Positions 34,801-44,606 of a stretch of DNA of 64,000 nt are shown piece by piece; the stretch's first letter is position 1, and each line of letters opens with the position of its first letter. The notes below the pieces were generated by a model. The model did no database searches. It had not been told where the DNA came from and worked only from the letters and a program-made list of their open reading frames with translations. Location of the stretch: assembly GCA_033439765.1 (NCBI GenBank), contig JAULSN010000004.1:878001-942000 (forward strand). Reading direction: 5' to 3'. Source of the DNA: Lasiosphaeria ovina. Its lineage: Eukaryota; Ascomycota; Sordariomycetes; Sordariales; Lasiosphaeriaceae. The translations under genes and the position numbers were made by a program.

Positions 34801-34956
34801 CCTCGGAGTCTCCGGAATTTCCTATTCCTCAGGTTCATCCGATTGACCAATTCCCACATCCCATTATGATACGGGCGTCGACTGGCTAACCACTATGCGA
34901 GAAGCTCGTCTTGTATTCGCACCCGCAAACAGAGAACCGAACCACCCCTCAGTCAG

Positions 34957-35916
34957 TCAATCAATCCCCCCATCATCAATCGCGCGGTTCGCAGCCGCCC
35001 AGCTCATGACGCCTTGGTAGTCGCGGCACAGGTGCGTGGTGCCCCAGCCGTCGACGGCCGCCAGCCCGCCACCCGCCGTAGCAGTAGAACCAGTAGGAGT
35101 CTGCAGCGCCTCAAGCGTCACGTCGGCCGCGCACGTCAGCGCCTGGCGCAAGTAGTCGACGCAGTGGCCCCAGTGGTGCGCCAGCTGCGGCACGAGGTAG
35201 CTGAACTCGAGCGGGTTGGCGACTGACGCGGCGAGGCTTCGGCGCAGCATATTCTAGAAGTCTTGTTCAGAGATGTTCGCCAGGGAGACCCAGCAGTGGG
35301 CGAACGTGGCATGCTTACCAGGCAGTGGAGCTGGTGGAAGACGGAGACGACTTTGGTGTCGGAGAGGTTGCCGGAGCCGGAGCGCTCGCCGTCAGTGAGG
35401 CGAACGAACCCTCGCCCGGCTGTGCTGCTGTGTTAGAGCGGCGTTAGATGCTAATAGCCCGGAAGACAGAACTTGCCTGGAATCAGCCCCGCCCACGCGG
35501 CGTCCGTCTCGGCGTCCGTGGCCGTGGTGTCGGCGAAGGTGCTGTTTGGCGCGAAGACGACAGGGACGCGAGGCGCTGGTGGTTGCTAGCGGTCAGCACT
35601 GGTTCGGTTTCTGGACAAAAACAACAGCCAAGCAACAACGCGCAAAATGGGGCTTGCCAAATATCCTCGCCAGAGCCGAAGCGTCCCTGGTTCTCGAGTC
35701 GTTGGTTCTGCCGCTTCCCACAATACTGCTAGCAAGCACACCCACGACGAACCCGACTAGCAACGCAACCAGCGGGACCAGCCACGGCGTCCACGCCTCC
35801 AAGCGCGCATTTATCCGCCCCGGCCTCTTCTCCCAGGCAGCCGTCTTGTCGTTGTCGTCATCGTCACCGAGCAGGCCTCCCCGCTCGCTTGCCCTGTCTT
35901 CGCCAGCGTGGACCAT
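34957..35916 (-). CDS. UstYa-family (DUF3328) oxidase-like protein
   Basis: Four exons, 35916-35658, 35575-35477, 35419-35319 and 35253-34957, keep phase and give 251 residues. The N-terminal cytosolic part is followed by one membrane helix (about residues 45-66, WLVPLVALLVGFVVGVLASS). The two copper-binding-type motifs of the family are intact: HQLHC at 148-152 and HWGHC at 180-184. The first two introns use GC-AG ends (G|GCAAGC and G|GCAAGT); phase and family alignment leave no good GT alternative. UstYa-type enzymes oxidise or cyclise ribosomal peptides (ustiloxin, cyclochlorotine and related pathways). No precursor peptide with Kex2-site repeats, nor other pathway genes, was found nearby, so it looks like a lone copy. 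Start at ATG 35916; an ATG at 35997 is also in frame. Confidence 0.85.
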
Positions 35917-37105
35917 TGTGGATGACCAGCGACAGCTGCACCGAGTGCTACGTGCACAAAATTCCGGCGAAACGGGATACGCGAACTTGGTTGTCATCTT
36001 AGCGTGAGGCAGACACGGAGGCTTGTGCCATTTTGGTGATTAGGCTAAACACGAGACTAGGCTCCGTGGGTAACGTGTGCAGGAAACGAAGGGGCAAAAT
36101 ATGATTTGGGGCCAAACCATAATTAGAAGCGGCAAGTACTGGCAGCAGTGACATTTGGGCGATTAGAAATTGCAAACTCAACTGGTGCAAAGAAATCGAA
36201 ACGATCACGGGTTCAGCATGAAAGTCCCATTAGTTAAATAATTCTGATCATATGACATGGCAACCGGCTGTTCAAGCGTGTCCCACATTTGAAGAGGGCT
36301 GGAATAAGGATGCTCTTCATTAACGGTCACGAGTTACCTTCTCCAGACTCAAGCTGGACGAGGTTGTCAATTGGCTGAACACTTGGTGTAGTAAAGCTTG
36401 TCGCGCCGCCCTCGGACAGAGTGTTGGTTGCTTTAATTAGATCGGTTCTTGCTTCTGTCTTGATGGACCGCGATTGTTGCACTGCTGATGCTGGTTGCAT
36501 TGGTCTGTCTCAAAGAGCCGCATTGCGGTTTGTGTTCAACTTTAGGTTTGGGAGTAGACAATCTCTTGAATGGTTATTATCGCAACACAGCCAGAGATAT
36601 GATTTTGTCGACGCTTGTGTGGAATGGAGGGGCCTTGTAGGCTTGTAGGCTTGTAGACTGTTTTGCTCGTTTTTCTTTCGCTATACTGACATCCTTTTCT
36701 TTACGTCTCAACATGCGGAGCGTAAGGCGAGGGAGGTAAGTTGGTATCAGAAGCCCTGGGACTGAGTTGTACTGAAATTGGCGAGCTATTCTGTCGGCGC
36801 AATACCAATATGCGCAGACTGAGAGCACACGGCGGGCCAGGAACAGTCGGCACATTCTTTGAAGGCCGTGAAGCCAGCCGCCGTCTTTGTTGTCCGTGAC
36901 AGCAGCCCCTTTCCGGAACAGCTTCCAGCAACAAAGCACTGCTCGTTTTTGTCCTCGCAGGTTACCGAAACAAACACACCAATCCGAACTATGTTCCTCA
37001 ACCTCATGCTGGCCCTGAAACACTCAAATCCGTCGTGCTCGTCTCGTAGGCCAAATTCTGGCTGGTTGACGACTCTGACCACATAACCAACAACAAAACA
37101 CAGCC
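35917..37105. other. divergent intergenic region, no gene recognised
   Basis: Between the UstYa gene and the 37106 gene. A minus-strand frame (36577-37023) is Cys/Leu-rich but shows no domain and overlaps AT-rich sequence; not called. Confidence 0.45.
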
Positions 37106-39301
37106 ATGCCAAAACACATGCACACCGGCGGCCGCGCCCTCAGCACGAGTCTCCGCTCTAGGCTGTCCGACGATAGCTACAGGCAAAAGGGCCGCGCGAT
37201 TGTCGTGTCCGACGACTACTACTCTGACGAGGACGAGGTCGACGACAGGACCAGCGGCGTCGGCGAGGGAGAGTACCGGGACGAAGGATCCAGCTGGGAC
37301 GACGACACCTCTTACCTAGCACAATACGACCCCCCAGACTTTCTGGCTGCCGACGCACAGGAGCGCCGATCGAGCGAGTCCGACGCGTCGCTGCATGTGA
37401 CTACATCCACCACGCGGCACCGACCCGGTCCGTCTGCATGCCGCGGCTTCGTCGTCATGGCCGTCCTCTGCGTCCTCGTCTATCCGTTCCTGTCGCAGGT
37501 GCTGCGGCGCGCCAACTTCACACCGCAACCCCGTGCTGGCTGGGCGAGCAGTTATAATCCTATCACCAATAACAACAAAAACAACAACAACAACAACAAC
37601 AACAACCGTAACACGGCCCCGGCCGACACGCCGCCGTTCGCCTCGCACCCGCTGCTCGACGACATAACCGACATCACACTCGCGTGGGCCGCGCTGCCGG
37701 CCATACTCCTCGGCATCCCGCAGCACGCGCCCGGCGACACGCACCTTAACCAGCCACAACCACCACCACCACCACGCAACAACGCAACCCACAAGCTCCG
37801 CGCAACACCCATCCCCGGCCTCGCGCGCGCAGCGCCTCCACAGGCGGACCTCGCGGCAGACGCGGCCGACGTAGCCGTGCACGAGACGTTCGCGCGCGCG
37901 GCCCCGCTCGAGGGCGGTGTCAAGCCGCTCGCGTCCGCGCTGTGCGGGCTGCTGCTGGGTGCGCTGCTGGCGGGCGACGCGCTGGGGACTCCTCCTCCCG
38001 ACAGTAGGACTAATGCGACGACGGCGGACGACATGGCGCGGCTGTGCGCCAGCCTCGGCGGACACCTCGACCAAGCCGCGTTCGCGTGGCCGGCGGTCGC
38101 GGACGATGTGGGGTTGCGCGATGGGGGGAATTTGCTGTCGCCGCTGGCGGCCGCGCTGAAGGACTCCCGTAAGGCGGTGGAGGGTGTGATTGCTGCATGG
38201 TATGAGGCTGGCGATGGTGGGCGGGAGCATTGGCGGGTGTATGTTGACGACTGCTTCGCGTTGGCGGCGGCGAACTTTACGTTTGCGCCGCCGTCATCCG
38301 TGGGAAGCAGCAGCGCTTTCCTGCGGCCGTGCCCGGACCCTGGCGTGCCGCAGCACAGACCCCGGCCGCCGCCGCGCGACGTGGGCGTGTTCGTCGACAA
38401 GGTGCGGGCGGCGTGGGCGGAGTCGGACAGCGACCTGCACCCGTTCGGGCGCGGCGAGGCGCGCTTCTTCAGTCGGGTATGTCGCCGCTCTAATCCAACA
38501 CAAGAGGCAGGTCCCGACGAGGACCCCGCGGCGTTCCCGCACCCGGCATGCATGCTGCTCTCGCAATCGCACGGGTACGGCAGCCGGATCCCGCCTGACA
38601 TGGCCCGCGCCGTGGCGGCGTTCGAGCAGTGGGCGGCGCGCTGGACGGATGCCGCGCTGCGCGACACGGCGACGACCGCGACGCACCGCGCGGGTGTTGT
38701 GGATGACGGCGCTCGCTACGGCGAGCTGGTGGCCGTCGCGCGCCACGTGGCCACCGCGGCGGCGCTGGCGGACCGGCTGGGCGCGGCAGCCGCCGAGGTC
38801 GCTGCGCGGTGGCCCGATGCGGCGCTGGAGGTGAAAAGTGAGTCGCCGCTGCTGGGGGCGTTGCGGTGGGTGTTTGGAATATTTGCGCCGCCGCCGCCGG
38901 AGGTGCCGCGCGCGGCGGCGGCAGCAGCGGTGCTCGCGGAGCGGTTGGCCAAGGCCAGGCACGGGGTGCTGGCGGAGCAGCTGCGGGCGGCGGTGCAGGC
39001 GCTGGCGGTCATGGCGCACGTGCGGGCGCGGCTGGAGGGGCTGGAGGCGGACCTCGGGGCGCTGCAGAGCGTCAGCGGCGAGGGGTGGCTTGCGAACGAG
39101 GGGCGGCGGCGACGGCTGCCGGCGCTCGAGATGCAGCTTGACAGGCTCCGGCGGCTGGAGCGGCAGGTCGGCCGGCTCGCAGACGAGGCGCACGCTTGGC
39201 ACGCCGACGTCAGCAGCGCGACGCACAGATACCAATGGATCGTCAGCACCACGGGCACCTACGCGCACACGGGCGACAGGACCAGACACAGAAGAGGATA
39301 G
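37106..39301 (+). CDS. large single-TM protein of unknown function
   Basis: Intronless frame of 731 residues with an acidic Ser/Asp/Glu-rich N-terminal cytosolic part (DDYYSDEDEVDD). One membrane helix follows at about residues 114-132 (GFVVMAVLCVLVYPFLSQV), then an Asn run (about 37569-37609). The large C-terminal part is Ala-rich, helical and contains heptad-like stretches (about 38880-39200, ALEMQLDRLRRLERQVGRL), suggesting a coiled coil on the far side of the membrane. Several Cys occur in the middle (CGLLLG, CASLGG, CRRSNP). Third-position GC is very high throughout, supporting real coding. The family is not recognised. Confidence 0.7.
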   Translation: MPKHMHTGGRALSTSLRSRLSDDSYRQKGRAIVVSDDYYSDEDEVDDRTSGVGEGEYRDEGSSWDDDTSYLAQYDPPDFLAADAQERRSSESDASLHVTTSTTRHRPGPSACRGFVVMAVLCVLVYPFLSQVLRRANFTPQPRAGWASSYNPITNNNKNNNNNNNNNRNTAPADTPPFASHPLLDDITDITLAWAALPAILLGIPQHAPGDTHLNQPQPPPPPRNNATHKLRATPIPGLARAAPPQADLAADAADVAVHETFARAAPLEGGVKPLASALCGLLLGALLAGDALGTPPPDSRTNATTADDMARLCASLGGHLDQAAFAWPAVADDVGLRDGGNLLSPLAAALKDSRKAVEGVIAAWYEAGDGGREHWRVYVDDCFALAAANFTFAPPSSVGSSSAFLRPCPDPGVPQHRPRPPPRDVGVFVDKVRAAWAESDSDLHPFGRGEARFFSRVCRRSNPTQEAGPDEDPAAFPHPACMLLSQSHGYGSRIPPDMARAVAAFEQWAARWTDAALRDTATTATHRAGVVDDGARYGELVAVARHVATAAALADRLGAAAAEVAARWPDAALEVKSESPLLGALRWVFGIFAPPPPEVPRAAAAAAVLAERLAKARHGVLAEQLRAAVQALAVMAHVRARLEGLEADLGALQSVSGEGWLANEGRRRRLPALEMQLDRLRRLERQVGRLADEAHAWHADVSSATHRYQWIVSTTGTYAHTGDRTRHRRG

Positions 39302-40040
39302 CCCTGCCAAGACGGGGGACCTGTGAGGTACCGGTTGGCCGTGGGCAATATCTGGTGCCAGATAATGAATGGCTGCATGGGGAAGGGCAGGGGGAGACTA
39401 ACATGGCAATTTGATTTTGCCCCCAAGACGGTGATGACGCTCTCTGAGTCCCTGCCCTTCCCCTCGTGGCCGGCACTCCGGCACTGAACCGTCCAGGGGC
39501 CGGCTGGGGGAAAGGGGGGGGGGGCTTGTATGGCCCAATGTGCAATACAGAGACAAATGACAAGAAATAATGAATCGGAGCTGCGGCGTCGACCCCGGAC
39601 ATTGACAGAATCCACGCGTTCCCCGCATTTGCGCGCCGGGGGCACATATTGGCAGCAATCTATGCTCGGCACAAAGCTGATATTGCACCTCCGCATTTTT
39701 CTGGCTCTCGCGCGCTGAGCCTCCATCCGTCCCTCCGCCAGGAAGAAGCGCGGCACAGGGTTCGCCGACGGGCCACATTAGCCAAAACACGACTCCCGTC
39801 TCCCCATGGGGCGCCCGCACACACGTGGCGCCGGACAAAAGGCAGGGCCAGCTGTGTATGCTGCTGCTGCTGCTGCTGCTATGGATATAAGTCATAGAAA
39901 CGTGGACGGGGATGTATATAAGGTGTATATATTCCCCCAGACGGGCCACAGCTAGCTAAAGTAGATCGTCTGTGAGTGTCTGCCAAGTCTCGCAAGCCAC
40001 CACGCCCACCTCTTGTTTAGCGTCTTGTCTACACGCCACC
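39302..40040. other. intergenic; promoter of CE1 esterase
   Basis: Contains a (CTG)n tract at 39861-39880 and TATA-like TGTATATAAG near 39912, about 125 bp before the esterase ATG. No other gene recognised. Confidence 0.5.
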
Positions 40041-41130
40041 ATGAAGCTGCTCTCGACCGTCGTGGGGCTCGTGGCGCTCGCTGCCTCGGGCAGCTGCGAC
40101 ATCACAAAGGTCAACGACTTCTCGGCCGGCCCGACCAAGCTGGGCATGTACGTGCACGTGCCCAAGAACCTCAAGACGCCGGCGCCCATCCTAGTCGCCG
40201 TGCACCACTGCCAGGGTTCGGCCCAGCAGTACTCGACCGAGACCAAGTACCAGCCGCTGTCCGACTCGCTGGGGTTTATTATCATCTACCCCAACTCGCG
40301 GTCCAGCGGCGGGTGCTTTGACGTGTCGTCGCAAGCGAGTGAGTCCTAGGCAGATCAAACATATACCCCCAAGTACGTAGTTGGATGCAAAACAAATATA
40401 CTGACACGACCAGCACTCACGCACAACGGCGGCGGCGACAGCCAGACCATCGTCAACATGGTCAAGTACGCGGTCGACAAGCTGGGCGGCGACGTCAACA
40501 AGGTGTACACGGTGGGCACGTCGTCGGGGGCCATGATGACCAACGTGCTGGTGGCGGCGTACCCGGACGTGTTCAAGGCCGGGTCCGTCTACTCGGGCGT
40601 GCCGGCCGGCTGCTTCGCCGTGTCGGGCGCCACCGCCACCCAGGACCCGCCCGGCTGGGCCAACTCGTGCGCCAACGGCCAGCTGATCAAGACGGCGCAG
40701 GCCTGGGGCGACCTGGTGCGGTCGTACTATCCCAGCTACACGGGCCCGCGGCCGCGCCTGCAGATGTTTGTTTCCCTCTCCTCTGTCTGTTCATTTTCAA
40801 AAGATTGTTACTGACACCGCGCAGCTGGCACGGCACCGCCGACAACACGCTGCACTATCCCAACTGTGAGTCACTCCCTCTCCCCCGTCTTTTCTGAGGG
40901 AGAAACTAACAGCAACAGACCAGGAACAGCTCAAGGAGTGGTCCAACGTGTTCGGGCTGACGACGTCGCGCAACGCGACCAACACGCCGCAGAGCGGGTA
41001 CACGCAGACCATCTGGGGCGACGGCACGGCCACGACGGCGCAGCTCGTCGGCTACAGCGCCCAGGGCGTCGGCCACACGGTGCCACAGCACGAGTCCATG
41101 GACATGGCCTTTTTCGGGCTCAGCGCTTAG
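40041..41130 (+). CDS. acetylxylan/feruloyl esterase, carbohydrate esterase family 1
   Basis: Four exons, 40041-40338, 40414-40765, 40825-40865 and 40919-41130, keep phase and give 300 residues. A signal peptide (MKLLSTVVGLVALAASGSC) indicates secretion. The N-terminal MYVHVPKNL and AVHHCQGSA segments match fungal AxeA-type CE1 enzymes. The nucleophile Ser136 lies in VGTSSGAM, the acid is likely Asp223 in WHGTADNTLHYPN, and the His is His283 in GVGHTVPQHE. No cellulose-binding module follows. The enzyme removes acetyl (or feruloyl) groups from xylan outside the cell. Conserved cysteines (HHCQ, GGCF, AGCF, NSCANG) suggest disulfides. Confidence 0.92.
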
Positions 41131-41336
41131 TCTGGTGTGTGTGTGTACTGTGTGATTAGCAGTGGTGTGTATAAGGGGTGTGGAGGGGGGTGTTGGGTCT
41201 GTAGATAGCAAGTAGGAATTGAAAAACTGACTGGATATGGGAGCAAGCAAGTAGAGTTGCGAAAGGGACAAGTGAAAAAAAGGGGGAGTGGGTTGTTTAT
41301 ACCGCAACTCTCGACGTCCCACTCACCCAAGTTCCA

Positions 41337-41505
41337 GGGCCGCTGGTCTAGACCTAGTGGTATGATTCTCGTACGTATTAAAAACTCTGCAAACCGCTGC
41401 GCTCGCTCGCAGACCCCGTTTACTGGCTCGCTCACTCCACCATAGGCTTAGGGTTACACCTAAGCACCTTGCGAGAGGTCCCGGGTTCAATTCCTGGGTG
41501 GCCCC
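41337..41505 (+). pseudogene. tRNA-Pro (AGG), interrupted in the anticodon stem
   Basis: The acceptor GGGCCGC (41337-41343) pairs with GTGGCCC (41498-41504), with discriminator C. D-arm sequence TGGTCTAG..TGGTATGA carries a 6-nt extra ACCTAG. The 5' anticodon stem TTCTCG stops at 41371; after 75 unrelated bases it resumes at CTTAGGG (41447), where AGG is the anticodon. An ordinary 16-nt intron (about 41454-41469) and GCGAGAG follow. The T arm CCGGG/CCTGG is intact. Two insertions outside the normal intron site make a functional tRNA doubtful. Confidence 0.7.
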
Positions 41506-41998
41506 AACTATCCTTTTTGCTTTCTTTTTATTATCATTTTGAGACGTGGCTTGTGGGGAGGCTAGTTAGGTAGTCACTGGTTGAGATGTGCTAGCAGTGT
41601 TACGATGCATGCGGTGCTGGCTGGTTTGGTGGCGTCGTCTCTTGGTGTTGCACGGCATTTGAATCTGCACCTGCAGACACGACACGGCTTGCCAGGTGGC
41701 GGCTGTGAACGAGGACTGCTGAATTGTTGTTAGTTATTCCATAAATAAAAGATATAGAGATAACGTTATGGAATGGGAAAGATAAAGATGACGGGGTTGA
41801 GTCTGCATCGAGGCAATCCACCACGAAACAGGCCGCCAATCAGCAATCAAGCCGAAGCACCGTGCATATGTCACGACACTTGGCCGCGATAGGCAGCTGC
41901 AGCTCCTTGCAAATCCTTCTCCAGTTTCTACCCCCTCTCGGCCGCGGGCATGCAGAGCCACAGCCAATCTGATAGCCCACCGCCAGACAACGACGACG
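41506..41998. other. intergenic, upstream of HET gene
   Basis: No gene recognised. A T run just after the tRNA-Pro relic (41512-41530) could be its Pol III terminator. Confidence 0.45.
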
Positions 41999-44122
41999 AT
42001 GCGCCTGCTCAAGACGGACACGCTGGAGCTGGTCGAGTTTGTGGGGCGGCCGCCGCCGTACGTGGTCCTGTCGCACACGTGGGGGGCCGACGAGGTGACA
42101 CTGCAGGACCTTTCGGCAGGCAGCGGAAGCCGGGCGGCGGCGCGCAAGAAGGCCGGCTACGGCAAGCTGGCGGGTTGCTGCGCCCGGGCCGTGGCCGACG
42201 GGTACGACTACGCGTGGGTCGACACGTGCTGCATCGACAAGACCAGCAGCGCGGAGCTGTCCGAGGCCATCAACTCCATGTACCGCTGGTATCACGAGGC
42301 ACACATCTGCTACGCCTACATGTCGGACGTGTCGCAAGTGCCGCCGCTGTCGCCCACATCAGACACGCTATCGCCCACCCCTGCGGCCGGCCCCGGCCCG
42401 CCCAAGTCGCCGCGGCCGGCGTTCCGCACCATCCCGTCCATCGTGCGCGAGTACGACAAGCTGCCGCGCACGTTTGAGCACAGCCGCTGGTTCAGCCGCG
42501 GGTGGACCCTCCAGGAACTCGTCGCGCCGCCGCTGGTCGAGTTCTACTCGCACGACTGGCGCGAGCTGGGCACCAAGTTCAGCCTGCGGCGGGCGCTCAG
42601 CCGCATCACGGGCATCGACGTGCGCGTGCTCGAGGGCGCCGACCCGGCGACGTGCACCGTCGCCGAGCGCATGTCGTGGGCCGCCGGCCGCCAGACGACG
42701 CGCGGCGAGGACGCCGCGTATTGTCTGTTGGGTGTCTTCAAGGTGCACATGCCGCTGCTGTACGGTGAGGGCCGCTCGCGCGCCTTTTTCCGCCTGCAGG
42801 ATGAGATCATGAAGACGGCCGAGGACTACACCATGCTGGCCTGGGGCCTGAGCAAGTTCCTCAGCAACAAGCACCACTGGAAAGGCGTAGCGCGAGCGAG
42901 CGGTAGCCGGGGGGCCAGTCCGCGCCGCCCGCTGGCCCACGGGCCCGACGACTTTGAGCTGCACAACCGCGCCCTGTGGACGTACTCGTCGCTGGTTCCC
43001 GACACTAGCAGCAGCGCAGCCCCCGACGACGACGCCGAGGACATGCCGCCGCTGATGACGAGCCGCGGGCTACGGCTGTCGCTGCTCCTGCGGCCGGCGA
43101 ACACGAAACACGCGCACAGCGACGACGTGCACGCGTACATCAACTGCAAGACGCACAAGCCCGGCAGCGGGCCACCAACCGCCACGCCGGCCACGGCCGC
43201 CAACACGGCCGAGGTGCTGTTCCCAGTATGTTTAGTCTTGCGGCGGCAGCGCGGCGGCAACGTGTACACGGGGTCGGACGACGCGAACGCGCCGTTCGTG
43301 CTGCTGGACAGCGCGCGCGAGCTGAGCGACGGCCGCTTCGCGCGCAAGACGGTCTACGTCTTATCATCAGCGGCCGACGACGACACCGAAGCTGACATCG
43401 ACGCGCTGCACGCCCGCAACCACCGCCTGCGCAGCCTCGATAAGAACCTGTATATCCTCGAGAAGCCGCCGGCCCACCCATCGACGTCCTCGCTGCGCGG
43501 GCTGGGGATTACTTCTCTGCCGTTGAATCCCACTACAATGGAAACAGCAACCATACCACGCGCGTGGAAAATCACATCCCCCTTCTCGCACGCCGTCGGC
43601 GCCGGGCGGGGGCACACGCACTACGAAGTGCCGCGCAAGTTCAGCTCGGCCACGCTGCACCAGCCGTTTGACGTGCCGGCGCACACGGCGCGGCTGTTTG
43701 CGTTCGAGCCACTCCCCTCACCTTCCCCTACTTCCACATCCAATCCCAGTCCTAGTCAGGCAGAAGCATTCGCCATCGCCGTTGGGCGCGGCTGGTGCGA
43801 CGTGTACCCACTAAACGCGCCAGCATTCCGCAGCCGCTGGGGCGTGCTCGTCAGGGACGGGGCGTGGAGCGAGCAGCGCGCGCTGAAGTTCCTCGGGTAT
43901 CTTGCGCAGCTGGAGGTCGTGTCGTCGTCTGCAGGGAGTGTGGTGGAGAATAGTGGTGGCGGTGTTGGTGGGGAGGCAGTCGACCGGGTTGCGCGGCTTT
44001 GTGGGGACTTGTTGGTCTCGGTTGCGCTGAAGAAGGCGCGTATGGGCGATGTTAATTGCGAGAGCGCGGTGAGGATTCTTTGGTCTGTTGCTGTTGCGGG
44101 TGCGGGTGTGGGTGATGGGTGA
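41999..44122 (+). CDS. HET-domain protein (HET-E/HET-D-type HET)
   Basis: Intronless frame of 707 residues beginning MRLLKTDTLELVEF, the usual start of HET-E/D/R-like HET domains. The three HET blocks are intact: YVVLSHTWG (about residues 21-29), YDYAWVDTCCIDKTSSAELSEAINSMYRWY, and WFSRGWTLQELVAPPLVEFYS. YCLLGVF and PLLYGEG follow, as in this subfamily. After about residue 290 the sequence has no recognised domain; no NACHT or WD40 repeats follow, unlike HET-E itself. HET domains act as death effectors in hyphal incompatibility. GC-rich, intact and uninterrupted, unlike the HET relic at 28.8-30.7 kb. Confidence 0.88.
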   Translation: MRLLKTDTLELVEFVGRPPPYVVLSHTWGADEVTLQDLSAGSGSRAAARKKAGYGKLAGCCARAVADGYDYAWVDTCCIDKTSSAELSEAINSMYRWYHEAHICYAYMSDVSQVPPLSPTSDTLSPTPAAGPGPPKSPRPAFRTIPSIVREYDKLPRTFEHSRWFSRGWTLQELVAPPLVEFYSHDWRELGTKFSLRRALSRITGIDVRVLEGADPATCTVAERMSWAAGRQTTRGEDAAYCLLGVFKVHMPLLYGEGRSRAFFRLQDEIMKTAEDYTMLAWGLSKFLSNKHHWKGVARASGSRGASPRRPLAHGPDDFELHNRALWTYSSLVPDTSSSAAPDDDAEDMPPLMTSRGLRLSLLLRPANTKHAHSDDVHAYINCKTHKPGSGPPTATPATAANTAEVLFPVCLVLRRQRGGNVYTGSDDANAPFVLLDSARELSDGRFARKTVYVLSSAADDDTEADIDALHARNHRLRSLDKNLYILEKPPAHPSTSSLRGLGITSLPLNPTTMETATIPRAWKITSPFSHAVGAGRGHTHYEVPRKFSSATLHQPFDVPAHTARLFAFEPLPSPSPTSTSNPSPSQAEAFAIAVGRGWCDVYPLNAPAFRSRWGVLVRDGAWSEQRALKFLGYLAQLEVVSSSAGSVVENSGGGVGGEAVDRVARLCGDLLVSVALKKARMGDVNCESAVRILWSVAVAGAGVGDG

Positions 44123-44606
44123 TAAGTTGCCGAGGGACGGGGATAAGTGTTTGACTTGCTATTCAAAGGGGTGTTAAAAGGGGTGTTTAAAGGGGTTTGC
44201 GGCGGAGTTCTTTCGTCAGTAGATTTTATAGATGGATATTCTACGTCCCTTAACATGCCTACGATAGGTTTTCTCTCTTTGTGATTTCAACACTGTAACT
44301 ACAGGTTTGACAACGCAAGGTCCAGCAGCACAAGATCGTCTCATCACGCCGAGCTAGACTGTGAGACAAAGACAAAGGGACCGAGTGCATACCATCCCCC
44401 TCCTTTCAGCCAGATGTCTCCAAGCCTTTCACTGTGCTTCTTCCAACCCACTGGCGTCGAGACACTCCTGCATTCGCTGTAATGGGTTGGACTTGAGCTG
44501 TCGCTTTCCCTCTTGACTGAGTCGAAACCCCCTACTGGCCAGCTGCAGCTTGCGCAACTGTCTGCTTTGAACAACCTGGCGGGCCTTGACGTCAGCTCAC
44601 GATCTA
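44123..44606. other. convergent intergenic region
   Basis: 3' flanks of the HET gene and the SNF2 relic. A short repetition (GGGGTGTTTAAAAGG-like) near 44168-44195. No gene recognised. Confidence 0.45.

Noticed and set aside
36577..37023. 148-residue Cys-containing minus-strand frame
   Set aside because: No domain, AT-rich stretches inside, and no promoter-like context; not supportable as a gene.
34957..39301. ribosomal-peptide (RiPP) cluster around the UstYa-like gene
   Set aside because: No precursor with repeated core peptides and Kex2 sites, and no second UstY gene or tailoring enzyme nearby. The aspartic protease next door is yapsin-like, not a Kex2 enzyme.
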